From Actinospineispora eucalypti (GTDB lineage: Bacteria > Actinomycetota > Actinomycetes > Mycobacteriales > Pseudonocardiaceae): a stretch of 64,000 bases of DNA. Each line of letters opens with the position of its first letter. Positions within the stretch are counted from its first letter, which is position 1. Below the pieces are notes generated by a model. It was not told the origin of the DNA and did no database searches. It worked only from the letters and a program-made list of their open reading frames with translations. The translations under genes were made by a program, and so were the position numbers. The stretch spans positions 310,001 through 374,000 of the forward strand of contig JACHMT010000002.1 in assembly GCA_014208095.1 (NCBI GenBank), given 5' to 3'. Shown here piece after piece: positions 36,995 through 44,893 of this stretch.

Positions 36995-37384
36995 ATGGCC
37001 GCCGAGGAGACGTGGACCAGTGCGGAGTGCGCGCGGGCCTGGGGGATCAAGACGCCGACCTGGCTGGGCTACGTTTCCCGGGGCCTGGCGCCCGAGCCGC
37101 TGCCCGGTTTCGACGACCGGAACCGCCGGCGGTGGGACGCCGGCGCGGTGCGGGAGTTCCCCCGGCCGGGGGTGGGCCACTCCCGAGCCGGGGCGAGCGC
37201 GGAGGCGGACCGGTTGCTCGCCGAGATGCGGGACGTGGCGGCGCGGATCGAGGAGCTGCGGGCCCGCCAGCGTGAGCTGCTGACCATCGGCCGGGACGAG
37301 GGCCTCGAGGTGCAGTCGATGTCCCGCGCGCTCGGGATCTCCCGGCAGACCGCGTACGGCTGGCTGGGCCGCGCACCCTCCTGA
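36995..37384 (+). CDS. small helix-turn-helix DNA-binding protein
   Basis: A 129-residue protein. Residues about 7-50 resemble a MerR/excisionase-type winged helix (TSAECARAWGIKTPTWLGYVSRGLAPEPL, spanning the helices), residues about 66-95 form a probable coiled coil (LLAEMRDVAARIEELRARQREL), and the C-terminus (about 100-125) is a second helix-turn-helix (LEVQSMSRALGISRQTAYGWLG). Target unknown. The ATG at 36995 has no strong ribosome binding site, possibly because the gene is read from within the repeat region. Confidence 0.75.
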   Translation: MAAEETWTSAECARAWGIKTPTWLGYVSRGLAPEPLPGFDDRNRRRWDAGAVREFPRPGVGHSRAGASAEADRLLAEMRDVAARIEELRARQRELLTIGRDEGLEVQSMSRALGISRQTAYGWLGRAPS

Positions 37385-37393
37385 CCGACAGGT

Positions 37394-38482
37394 TCAGAGC
37401 AGGTCCCACCACCAGGCCACCCGGGGCACCGGCAAGGGGGAGGGGTCCGGGTCGCCGGGCCGCTCGGTCCACTCCGGCGCGGCCGCGCCATTTGAAGCTG
37501 CGTCATTTGAAGCCGCGTCGTTCGAGGCCGGCCGGGTCTGGTCGGCGCTCTGGTACCTCGGCACCCGCAGGCTCCATTCCAGGTTGCCCCGGATGGTGTG
37601 GGCCAGGCAGCGCACGTACTCCCGCAGCTCCAGGCTGGCGGTCGCCGGCAGCCGGTCGCCCAGGCGCAGGAACAGCACCATCACCCGGTCCCGGATCCCG
37701 GCGGCCCGGGTCCAGGCCTGCTCGGGTGTGCACCGGTCCTGCCGCTCGATGACGTTCATCAGGACCTGCCCCGGCCGGTCGGGGCGGACCTCCTTGGCGA
37801 ACGAGACCAGGTCATTGTCCAGCGCGGCCACCAGGCGCGCGGACTCGGTCAGCGCGACCACCAGCGGCGCGTCCATCTCGCGGGCCGGCACCTCGGCCCC
37901 GTTGGCCATCTCGATCATCGCGGTGGTCGGCTCGCCGCCGCACGAGCCCAGCCGCATCGCCAGGTATTCGGCCAGGGTGGGCAGCACCCCGCGCTCGTCG
38001 TTGCTGGCCTCCCAGGCCACGCCGGCCAGCCAGCCCCGGTGCGCGTTCGTCCACCGGCGCAGCTGGGTGTCGGTGGCGAACCGGCCGAACCCGGCGCGGA
38101 TGTCGGCCAGCGCGAGCAGGTACGGATCGGTGAGGCCGGGGTGCGGCGGCGGGGACTCGACGACCCGGAGGACCTCGGCGCCGCGCCTCACCGACCGCGC
38201 GGTGCTGGTCCCGCGCGACTCGGAGCGGGCGTCGTCGTAGCCGAACCCCCAGTAGCACCAGTGCACGGCGGGTTGGATGCGCTCGACCGGGGCCCTCGGC
38301 GCGATCCGGGCGTAGAACTCGGCGCTGTTGGTGCCGATCAGCCGGGCCTTGGACACCGGCCCCTCGGCCAGGTCGAACCGCCCCAGCCAGGCGATCGCGC
38401 GCCGCTCCAGCAGGTCCATATCGGGATGGATCGCGGGTTCGACGGGACAGAAGTGCCGGATGGCGACCGGTGGACTCAGCAT
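37394..38482 (-). CDS. class I terpene synthase (sesquiterpene-type)
   Basis: A 362-residue terpene cyclase. The aspartate-rich motif is DDARSE (residues 83-88), the NSE/DTE motif NDLVSFAKE (223-231) is canonical, and the RY pair is R309-Y310, so the trinuclear Mg site looks complete. Length and single alpha domain suit a sesquiterpene synthase acting on farnesyl diphosphate, although geranyl or geranylgeranyl diphosphate cannot be excluded. The C-terminal tail (about 315-362) has SNDAA repeats and ends in WWWDLL, outside the catalytic domain. The ATG at 38482 overlaps the end of the P450 gene by 7 bp, so the two form a biosynthetic pair. The product is not predictable from sequence. Confidence 0.88.
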   Translation of the reverse strand: MLSPPVAIRHFCPVEPAIHPDMDLLERRAIAWLGRFDLAEGPVSKARLIGTNSAEFYARIAPRAPVERIQPAVHWCYWGFGYDDARSESRGTSTARSVRRGAEVLRVVESPPPHPGLTDPYLLALADIRAGFGRFATDTQLRRWTNAHRGWLAGVAWEASNDERGVLPTLAEYLAMRLGSCGGEPTTAMIEMANGAEVPAREMDAPLVVALTESARLVAALDNDLVSFAKEVRPDRPGQVLMNVIERQDRCTPEQAWTRAAGIRDRVMVLFLRLGDRLPATASLELREYVRCLAHTIRGNLEWSLRVPRYQSADQTRPASNDAASNDAASNGAAAPEWTERPGDPDPSPLPVPRVAWWWDLL

Positions 38483-39816
38483 ATTGGGCGCGTCCGGGGC
38501 CGGGCGGTGAAGTGCAGGGTGCTGGGCCGCAGCGTGCCCAGGGCGCGCTCACGCAGCCGCCGGCGGCCGTGGCACAGGCGCCATTCGGCGGCGATGGTCG
38601 CCACCACCACTGCCATCTCGGCCTTGGCGAAGCTCTCGCCCAGGCAGCGGTGGCGCCCGGCGGCGAACGGGATGAACGCCGCGCGGGGCGTCCGGCCGGA
38701 GCGCTCCGGGTCCCACCGGTCCGGGTCGAACCGCATCGGGTCGGGGAAGATGCCCGGGTCCCGGTGCAGCGCGGTGGAGCTGTACACCACCTGCGCACCG
38801 ACCGGCAGCCGTACCCCGCCGAAGTCGACCGGCGCGGTCAGCCGGCGCATCAGGAACCACACCGGCGAGTAGAGCCGGGTGGTCTCGTCGATCACCCGCT
38901 CCAGGTAGGGCAGCCGGGCCAGGTCGTCGGCGGTGACCGGGCGCCCGCCGAGCGCCGAGTCAAGCTCGGCGTGCAGCCGCCGCTCGATCCCGGCGTCCCG
39001 GCCCAACTCGTAGAACAGCCAGTTCAGCGTGTTCGCGGTGGTCTCGGTGCCGGCCATGAGGATGGTGATGACCTCGTCGCGGAGCTGCTGGTCGCTCATC
39101 GGTTCGCCGCTGTCCGGATGGCGGGCGTCCAGCAGGGCGGACAACAGGTCGTCCGGCCGGGCGCCGCTGGCCTTGCGCGCCTCGATGCCGGCGTCCACCG
39201 CGGCGCGCAGCCGCACCCGGGCCCGGGCGAACCGGAGGTTCCCCGGGGTGGGCACGCGCTGCCACCAGTCCGGCAGGAGTGCCCGGGTCAGCACGCCGCC
39301 GTTGACCGTGGGCAGGGAGTCCCGAACTCCCCGCATGGTCGCCGGGCCGATGTCCGACCGGAAGATCGAGTCGGTGAGGATGGCCAGCGCCAGATCGGTG
39401 GCCGCGTGGTCCAGCGACAGGCGCTGGCCGGGCCGCCAGGTGGCGACCATGCGCGCGGTCCGCTCCCGCATCACGTCGACGTGCCGGATCACCCGGTCGC
39501 GGTGGAACAGTGGCTGCATGATCCGCCGCTGGCGCAGATGGAAGGCGCCGTCGGTGGTGACCAGGCCCTGCCCGACGAACATCCGGGCCTTCTCGAAGAT
39601 CCGGCCCCGGTCGAAACTGTCCGCCTCGGTGACCTGTACCCGGCGGATGAACTCCGGCGAATTGAGTAGATAGATCCTTTCGGAGCCGAGATGAAGGCGC
39701 ACGATGTCGCCGCATTCTCGCGCTTTGCCCAATGTCTGCATCGGCGCGTGGAACAGCGCCGGCACGTGTCCTACCAGCGGAAGCCTGTACGGTGCGGTGG
39801 GCACCCCAACGCTCAC
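38476..39816 (-). CDS. cytochrome P450 paired with a terpene synthase
   Basis: A 446-residue P450. The I-helix oxygen-binding motif is AGTETT (255-260), the ExxR of the K-helix is ETTR (311-314), and the heme loop is FAAGRHRCLG (384-393) with Cys391 as ligand. It resembles the CYP170-like enzymes that oxidise sesquiterpenes next to their synthase, for example with epi-isozizaene synthase in streptomycetes, but identity here is not shown. The start is GTG at 39816; no ribosome binding site is evident. It is upstream of the terpene synthase in a two-gene operon, divergent from none. Confidence 0.93.
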   Translation of the reverse strand: MSVGVPTAPYRLPLVGHVPALFHAPMQTLGKARECGDIVRLHLGSERIYLLNSPEFIRRVQVTEADSFDRGRIFEKARMFVGQGLVTTDGAFHLRQRRIMQPLFHRDRVIRHVDVMRERTARMVATWRPGQRLSLDHAATDLALAILTDSIFRSDIGPATMRGVRDSLPTVNGGVLTRALLPDWWQRVPTPGNLRFARARVRLRAAVDAGIEARKASGARPDDLLSALLDARHPDSGEPMSDQQLRDEVITILMAGTETTANTLNWLFYELGRDAGIERRLHAELDSALGGRPVTADDLARLPYLERVIDETTRLYSPVWFLMRRLTAPVDFGGVRLPVGAQVVYSSTALHRDPGIFPDPMRFDPDRWDPERSGRTPRAAFIPFAAGRHRCLGESFAKAEMAVVVATIAAEWRLCHGRRRLRERALGTLRPSTLHFTARPRTRPIC

Positions 39817-39907
39817 TTAACGAAGATTACATTCCGCCGGCCGCCCCGCGAAGTGACGTAACACGATAGGTGGCATCGCTGCTATATAATTGAGTATTAT
39901 TTATTCG

Positions 39908-40816
39908 TCAGGAAAGGCGTGGGGTGATGCTCTGCGCCGCCCGCTCCAGGGCGTCCCGGCAGGCAGTGATGGCCGGGTGTTGGCTGTTGCCGTGCCGGGT
40001 GGCGGTGAACACCCGCCGGGTGGGCGCGCCGAGCGGGATGTCGTGGAGCGGGACGGTCGGCAACCGGTCGAACCAGATGAGGTCCGGCAGCACGGCCGCG
40101 GCGTGGCCGAGCTCCACCAGGCGCAGGTGGACCAGGATGTCGCTGGTCTCGTAGCGGATGTCCGGCTCGAAGCCGGCCAGTCGGCACAGCTCGACCGACC
40201 AGCTGCGGGACGCGTACCCGGCGGGCTCCATCACCCAGGGATGGTCGGCGAGCTGGCTCAGCACGGTGGGGCTCCGCGAGTCCCCGACCGGGGGAGCCAG
40301 GCGCATCCGGTCGGTGCGCAGCTCGCGGCGCTCCAGCTCGCCGGGGCGGGACACGGACTGGCCCGGGTACTCCTCGCCGATCACCAGGTCGAAGTCGTGG
40401 TTGAGCAGTGCGCGCAGCGCGGTCTCCGAGTCGAGCTGGAGCAGCTCCACCCGCAGCTCCGGGTGTCCGTCCCGCAGGAAGGTCAGCATCCCCGGCACCA
40501 GTGCCAGGGTCGCGGTCTGGAATGCGGCGACCCGGACCGTGCCGGTCAGCGTGGTCAGCGACCGGGCGATATCCGACTCGGCCGCCTCCAGCTGGTGCAG
40601 GATGGCCTCGGTGTGGCCGACCAGGATCTCCGCCTGAGGGGTCAGCCGGACCCGCCGGCCGTCCGGCTGCAGCAGCGGCACGCCGACCTCGCGCTCCAGC
40701 TGGGACAGCTGCTGGGAGATGGTGGACGGACTGTAGGACAGCGCGGCGGCCACCGCGGTCAGGGTTCCCCGGTGCTTGAGCTCCCGGAGCAGGCGCAGGC
40801 GGTGAAGGTCCAGCAT
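39908..40816 (-). CDS. LysR family transcriptional regulator
   Basis: A 302-residue LysR-type regulator. The winged helix-turn-helix covers residues about 3-62 (LHRLRLLRELKHRGTLTAVAAALSYSPSTISQQLSQLE over its helices), with the effector domain after it. It is divergent from the AnsP-type permease gene; the 144-bp gap holds a symmetric GAAAGCTTTC. That makes regulation of the permease likely (inference). The terpene genes on its other side lie 91 bp away on the same strand and could be read from the same direction. Confidence 0.87.
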   Translation of the reverse strand: MLDLHRLRLLRELKHRGTLTAVAAALSYSPSTISQQLSQLEREVGVPLLQPDGRRVRLTPQAEILVGHTEAILHQLEAAESDIARSLTTLTGTVRVAAFQTATLALVPGMLTFLRDGHPELRVELLQLDSETALRALLNHDFDLVIGEEYPGQSVSRPGELERRELRTDRMRLAPPVGDSRSPTVLSQLADHPWVMEPAGYASRSWSVELCRLAGFEPDIRYETSDILVHLRLVELGHAAAVLPDLIWFDRLPTVPLHDIPLGAPTRRVFTATRHGNSQHPAITACRDALERAAQSITPRLS

Positions 40817-40853
40817 GGCACCGATCTTTCGGCTCTAGTGAATCTTAACGTTC

Positions 40854-40863
40854 GAAAGCTTTC
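40854..40863. promoter_or_regulatory. palindrome between lysR and the permease gene
   Basis: GAAAGCTTTC is a perfect 10-bp palindrome in an AT-rich patch 38 bp before the LysR start and 98 bp before the permease start. LysR sites are usually T-N11-A with longer interrupted dyads, so this may be only part of the site. Confidence 0.35.
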
Positions 40864-40960
40864 ACTTTACCAAATGGATGCAAGGTTGAATGCTGCTAGG
40901 TGATTGCGGTCACGACTTTTGCGAGTGGGCGATGACGCCCAGACCAAGGAGGGGGTCTCC

Positions 40961-42409
40961 GTGGGCACACTGAGGTCCGAAGGGTCCGCTGCGGACCTGA
41001 CTAGCTCGGACGAGGGTTATCATAAAGACCTGGGTAACCGCCAGGTCCAGATGATTGCGATTGGCGGCGCGATCGGTGTCGGGCTTTTTCTCGGCGCCGG
41101 CGGCCGACTCAAGGAAATTGGTCCAGCACTGATCCTGGCCTACCTGACATGCGGCCTGGCGGCGTTTTTCGTCATGCGGGCACTGGGTGAGCTGGTGGTG
41201 CATCGTCCCAGTTCAGGTAGCTTCGTCACGTACTCCAAGGAGTTCATCGGCCCGTGGGCGGGGTTCGTCGCCGGCTGGACCTTCTGGGTGAACTGGGCAT
41301 TCACCGGGGTGGCCGAGCTCACCGCTATCGGAATCTACATCCATAAATGGCTGCCCGACATGCCACAGTGGGTCAGCGCATTGGTTGCGCTGGCTATTGT
41401 GTGCGCGGTCAACATGATTTCGGTGAAGCTTTTCGGCGAGCTCGAGTTCTGGTTTGCGATTATTAAGGTTCTAGCAATTACCACATTCCTGGTGGTGGGC
41501 ACCTGGCTGGTGGTGAGCCACGCGGAGATCGGCAACGGCTTCGCCGGCCCGCAGAACCTGTTCACCGGTGGCGGCGTCTGGTCGGACTTCTTCCCCCTGG
41601 GCTTCGGCATCGCTCTGCTGAGCCTGCAGGCGGTCATCTTCGCCTACAACGGCGTGGAGATGGTGGGCATCGCGGCCGGCGAGGCCAAGGACCCCAAGCG
41701 GATCATTCCCAAGGCGGTCAACTCGGTCGCCTGGCGAATCGCACTGTTCTACTGCGGTTCGGTGCTGCTGCTGGTGATGATCCTCCCGTGGACCGCGTAC
41801 GGACCCACCGAGTCGCCGTTCGTGTTGGTGTTCTCGCAGCTCGGGGTGCCGGCAGCGGGCGACATCATGAACCTGGTGGTGATCACGGCGGCGTTCTCCT
41901 CGGTCAACTCCGGGCTCTACTCGACCGGGCGCATCCTGCGTAGCATGGCCGCCGACCGGCAGGCGCCGGCGTTCACCGCCAAGGTGAGCAGCCGGGGCGT
42001 ACCCGCCGGCGGGATCGCGCTCACCGCGATCATCTACGTGTTCGGCGTGATCCTGAACTACCTCGTGCCGTCCAAGGCGTTCGACATCGCAATCGCCGTC
42101 GCGGGGCTCGGCACGATAATCACCTGGTCGTCGTTCCTGGTGGCGCACATTGCGATGCGCCGGAAGGTGGCGCGAGGTGAGCTGGAGGCGCCGAAGTTCC
42201 GGATGCCGTGGGCGCCCTGGAGCAACTACCTCACGCTGGCGTTCCTGCTGCTCGTGGTGGTTCTGCTGGGCTTCTCCCACGACATCGCCGGCAAGGTGGC
42301 GTTCTACTCGATTCCGCTGGTCGCCGCGGCGCTGGCCATCGGTTGGTACGCGGTGCGCAAGCGGTCGTCGGAGGTGGCGGTGGGGGGGCCTCCGACGACC
42401 GGTCGGTGA
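40961..42409 (+). CDS. ansP: AnsP-type amino acid permease (asparagine-permease-like)
   Basis: A 482-residue APC-family secondary transporter with about 12 membrane segments. It closely follows actinobacterial L-asparagine permease (AnsP) in order and motifs: GYHKDLGNRQVQMIAIGGAI, GLFLGAGGRL, RPSSGSFVTYSKEF, MNLVVITAAFSSVNSGLYSTG, and RILRSMA. Transport of L-asparagine, or a related amino acid, is therefore likely. The GTG at 40961 has a strong AAGGAGG at 40946-40952; an ATG-like frame start at 40904 lacks one. Codons near the start are less GC-rich than the rest of the window (gagggttatcataaag), which could mark a mobile origin or tuned expression (inference). Confidence 0.83.
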   Translation: MGTLRSEGSAADLTSSDEGYHKDLGNRQVQMIAIGGAIGVGLFLGAGGRLKEIGPALILAYLTCGLAAFFVMRALGELVVHRPSSGSFVTYSKEFIGPWAGFVAGWTFWVNWAFTGVAELTAIGIYIHKWLPDMPQWVSALVALAIVCAVNMISVKLFGELEFWFAIIKVLAITTFLVVGTWLVVSHAEIGNGFAGPQNLFTGGGVWSDFFPLGFGIALLSLQAVIFAYNGVEMVGIAAGEAKDPKRIIPKAVNSVAWRIALFYCGSVLLLVMILPWTAYGPTESPFVLVFSQLGVPAAGDIMNLVVITAAFSSVNSGLYSTGRILRSMAADRQAPAFTAKVSSRGVPAGGIALTAIIYVFGVILNYLVPSKAFDIAIAVAGLGTIITWSSFLVAHIAMRRKVARGELEAPKFRMPWAPWSNYLTLAFLLLVVVLLGFSHDIAGKVAFYSIPLVAAALAIGWYAVRKRSSEVAVGGPPTTGR

Positions 42410-42471
42410 GCCAGCGCTAGCTCGGCGCCAGCCGCCGGAGGGACATACTCCCTGTCCTCCGGCTTGCCAGG

Positions 42472-42508
42472 GGAGGGAGCCATCGGATGACCGCCGGTGG
42501 CTCCCTCC
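42472..42508 (+). terminator. intrinsic-type terminator after ansP
   Basis: A perfect 11-bp stem (GGAGGGAGCCA, 42472-42482, with TGGCTCCCTCC, 42498-42508) with a 15-nt loop is followed by TCGTTGTTTCG. A second hairpin just upstream (GCCGGAGG-GAC with GTCCTCCGGC, about 42434-42463) carries one bulge. The pair probably ends the permease transcript. Confidence 0.75.
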
Positions 42509-42640
42509 TCGTTGTTTCGCGGCTTGCGTGCACCCCGGTTGCGAACGCTCGAGCACCAGCCTGGACGATCTGTTCAGTACGGTTGGCTGACGGCCCCGCG
42601 CGGGGCGGCTTCGTGATGTGGATGAGGTTCGGTTCCGTTG

Positions 42641-42910
42641 GTGGCGAGGGTGCGGGTACGCGCGTCCAAGGTCAGGTTGGGTGACCGGCTGCTTGCCGGA
42701 GAAGGGCAGGCCGGCCGGGTGGTGATCCAGGTCCGGTCGCGCGGCGGCGAGGTGCTGCTGTCCCACGGGGACGCGGAGACGCGCCTCAGTGGCGACCCCT
42801 TCGTGTGGGTGCTGCGCAACGAGCCGAGGGTGGTCGAGGAGGAGCTGCCGGACACCATCTGGCGTCCGCGCGGGCCCCGGCGCACCCAGCCCTGGGAAGG
42901 CACCGAGTAG
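42641..42910 (+). CDS. small hypothetical protein
   Basis: An 89-residue soluble protein I do not recognise (VARVRVRASKVRLGDRLLAGEGQAGRV at its start; ends PRRTQPWEGTE). Codon use fits the neighbourhood. The GTG at 42641 is more likely than the TTG one codon earlier; the ribosome binding site is weak. It lies between two hairpin structures and may be monocistronic. Confidence 0.5.
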   Translation: MARVRVRASKVRLGDRLLAGEGQAGRVVIQVRSRGGEVLLSHGDAETRLSGDPFVWVLRNEPRVVEEELPDTIWRPRGPRRTQPWEGTE

Positions 42911-42929
42911 CCGCCACGCCATGCGGTGA

Positions 42930-42973
42930 GTGCCGCGACACAACGGGGCGGGCGCCACGTTGTGTCGCGGCAC
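42930..42973. repeat. perfect 16-bp inverted repeat
   Basis: GTGCCGCGACACAACG (42930-42945) pairs exactly with CGTTGTGTCGCGGCAC (42958-42973) around a 12-nt loop, in the gap between the small hypothetical gene and the MlaE-type gene. It could terminate transcription in either direction, although there is no T tract, or be a REP-like element. A second hairpin (CCCCGCG-TTGG-CGCGGGG) follows at 43041-43058. Confidence 0.8.
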
Positions 42974-43085
42974 CATCCGATGCGTCCGAACAGGGGAGCA
43001 GCGGGTTGGTAGCGCTTACCCGCGCCTAACCTTCCCCTAACCCCGCGTTGGCGCGGGGTGGCCATCGATGAACTGGAGACCGTCC

Positions 43086-43955
43086 ATGAGCGCAATGCGA
43101 ACCAGCGCTCCCCGCGGGCCGGGGAGGACGAGGGCGGCTCTACTGCCGAAGTTCGGCAGTGGGCTGCGCAAAGCGCCCGGCCTGGCCGCGCGCCCGTTGC
43201 AGCAGGCCGGCGAGATGTTCGACCTCTTCCTTGAGGTCGCGAAGAGCGCCATCACCAAACCGGTCGGGTACTGGGGCGATGTGCGTGAGCAGATGTTCGA
43301 GACGCTCAAGCTCTGCTGGCTGCCGATGATCGTGTCCTGTACCGCGTTCGGCATGGGTGCACCCGGGTTGCAGGGCGGCAACATCTTCCTGCTGTTCGGC
43401 ATTCCGGAACGGCTGGGCTCGTTCTTCCTGATGGCCAGCGTGCGTGAGTTCGCCCCGTGGATCAACGCCATGGTGGTCGCCGGTGTGATGGGCACCGCCA
43501 TCACCGCCGACCTCGGTGCCCGGCGTATCCGCGAGGAGTTCGACGCCATGGAGGTCCTCGGCGTCGACCCGGTCCGCACCATCATCCTGCCCCGCGTCAT
43601 CGCCCTGACCATCATGACCGGGCTGATGGACGTGGTCGCGCTGTGCTTCGGCGTGTTCGGCGGCCTGATCGCCGCCTGGGAGCTCAACGCCAACCCCAGC
43701 GCCTACTTCGCCAACTTCTGGAACAACGCGACCACCACCGACATGTGGTGCAGCGTGGTCAAAACCTCCCTGTTCGGTCTGATCATCGGCATCGTGTGCT
43801 GCTACAAGGGCTACCGGGCCGAGGGCGGCCCGATCGGCGTGGGCCGGGCGGTGAACCAGGCGGTGGTGATCGCCTTCGCCGGGATCTGGATGTTCAACTT
43901 CGCGTTCACCACGTTGATGTTGGGGCTGAACCCCGACATGCAGGTCTACCGGTAA
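43086..43955 (+). CDS. MlaE/YrbE-type ABC permease (YrbEA-like)
   Basis: A 289-residue membrane protein of the MlaE/YrbE family, the permease component of Mce/Mla lipid transporters. After a cytoplasmic N-terminus come amphipathic and membrane segments with the family's ETLKLCWLPMIVSCTAFGMG, the MEVLGVDPVRTIILPRVIAL coupling region, and the C-terminal AFTTLMLGLNPDMQVYR. The ATG at 43086 is chosen; a longer frame adds 6 residues. It is paired with a second YrbE gene 18 bp downstream. No mce genes follow, and no MlaF ATPase is nearby. Confidence 0.88.
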   Translation: MSAMRTSAPRGPGRTRAALLPKFGSGLRKAPGLAARPLQQAGEMFDLFLEVAKSAITKPVGYWGDVREQMFETLKLCWLPMIVSCTAFGMGAPGLQGGNIFLLFGIPERLGSFFLMASVREFAPWINAMVVAGVMGTAITADLGARRIREEFDAMEVLGVDPVRTIILPRVIALTIMTGLMDVVALCFGVFGGLIAAWELNANPSAYFANFWNNATTTDMWCSVVKTSLFGLIIGIVCCYKGYRAEGGPIGVGRAVNQAVVIAFAGIWMFNFAFTTLMLGLNPDMQVYR

Positions 43956-43973
43956 CCGGGAGGAGGAGCCGAA

Positions 43974-44822
43974 ATGACTGTGACTGAAACCGAGCAGCCC
44001 GGCGGCGCTCCCGGTTCGATCTCCGGGAACAAGCTGCCGAAGGAGAACGGCCTCAAGAGCGTGCTGGCCTCGGTCGGGGAGATCGCCCGGTTCTCCGGCA
44101 GCGTGATCCGCTCGTTCCCCGACGTACGCAAGTACAGCAGCGAGGTGCTGCACCAGGCCGGGATCCTGATCCTGTCCAGCGGCCTGATCATCTGGGTGAT
44201 GCAGGGCGTGATGGGCACCGAGTGTGGGCTCGAAGCCGCCTACACCCTCAAGCAGATCGGCGCCCCGATCTACTCCGGTGTGTTCAACGCCTGGTGCGCG
44301 ATCCGGGAGATGGCGCCCTACATGTGGGGCTACATCTTCGCCGCGAAGGTCGGTTGTGGCCTGGTGGCCGAGCTGGGCTCGATGCGGATCGCCGACGAGA
44401 TCGACGCCATGGAAGTCATGGGGGTCAAGTCCCGCAGCTACCTGGTCGGTACGCGGGTCCTGGCGGTGTGGATCGCCATGCCGTTCCTCTACACCGTCGG
44501 CCTGGGCGTCATGTACGTCACCGAGTACATCATCACCGTGGTCAACCTCGGCGGGGTTTCCCCGGGTGGTTACCTGTACATCTTCTGGCTGTACCAGAAC
44601 CCGGCCGACTTCCTGTACTCGTTGATAAAGATCATGACTATGGGGACGGTCATCACCTTCGTGGGCTGCTACTACGGCTTCACCGCGCGTGGTGGTTCGG
44701 TCGGTGTGGGACGTAATACCGCCAAGTCCATGATGCTGAACATGGTCTTGATCCACATTGTGGGTGTGCTCGGTACCCAGCTGTTCTGGGGACTCTCGCC
44801 GAACGCGCCGATCGCCAACTGA
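43974..44822 (+). CDS. MlaE/YrbE-type ABC permease (YrbEB-like)
   Basis: A 282-residue partner of the preceding permease. The N-terminal 35 residues are soluble and low in order; the membrane core has EVLHQAGILILSSGLIIWVM, the DEIDAMEVMGVKSRSYLV coupling motif and a terminal IHIVGVLGTQLFWGLSP. The start ATG at 43974 follows GGAGGAG. In mce operons YrbEA and YrbEB are followed by six mce genes; here the transcript seems to end at a strong hairpin 8 nt after the stop. Confidence 0.88.
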   Translation: MTVTETEQPGGAPGSISGNKLPKENGLKSVLASVGEIARFSGSVIRSFPDVRKYSSEVLHQAGILILSSGLIIWVMQGVMGTECGLEAAYTLKQIGAPIYSGVFNAWCAIREMAPYMWGYIFAAKVGCGLVAELGSMRIADEIDAMEVMGVKSRSYLVGTRVLAVWIAMPFLYTVGLGVMYVTEYIITVVNLGGVSPGGYLYIFWLYQNPADFLYSLIKIMTMGTVITFVGCYYGFTARGGSVGVGRNTAKSMMLNMVLIHIVGVLGTQLFWGLSPNAPIAN

Positions 44823-44829
44823 TCGCCTT

Positions 44830-44870
44830 ACAGTCCCGCCGGTCGCGACCACCGCGGCCGGCGGGACTGT
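44830..44870 (+). terminator. terminator hairpin after the YrbE pair
   Basis: A perfect 13-bp stem (ACAGTCCCGCCGG with CCGGCGGGACTGT) encloses a 15-nt loop. It is 8 nt after the stop of the second YrbE gene and 24 nt before the PucR-type gene. No T tract follows, as is common in GC-rich actinobacteria. Confidence 0.75.
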
Positions 44871-44893
44871 CATGCTGACGGTTTCCATCATTC

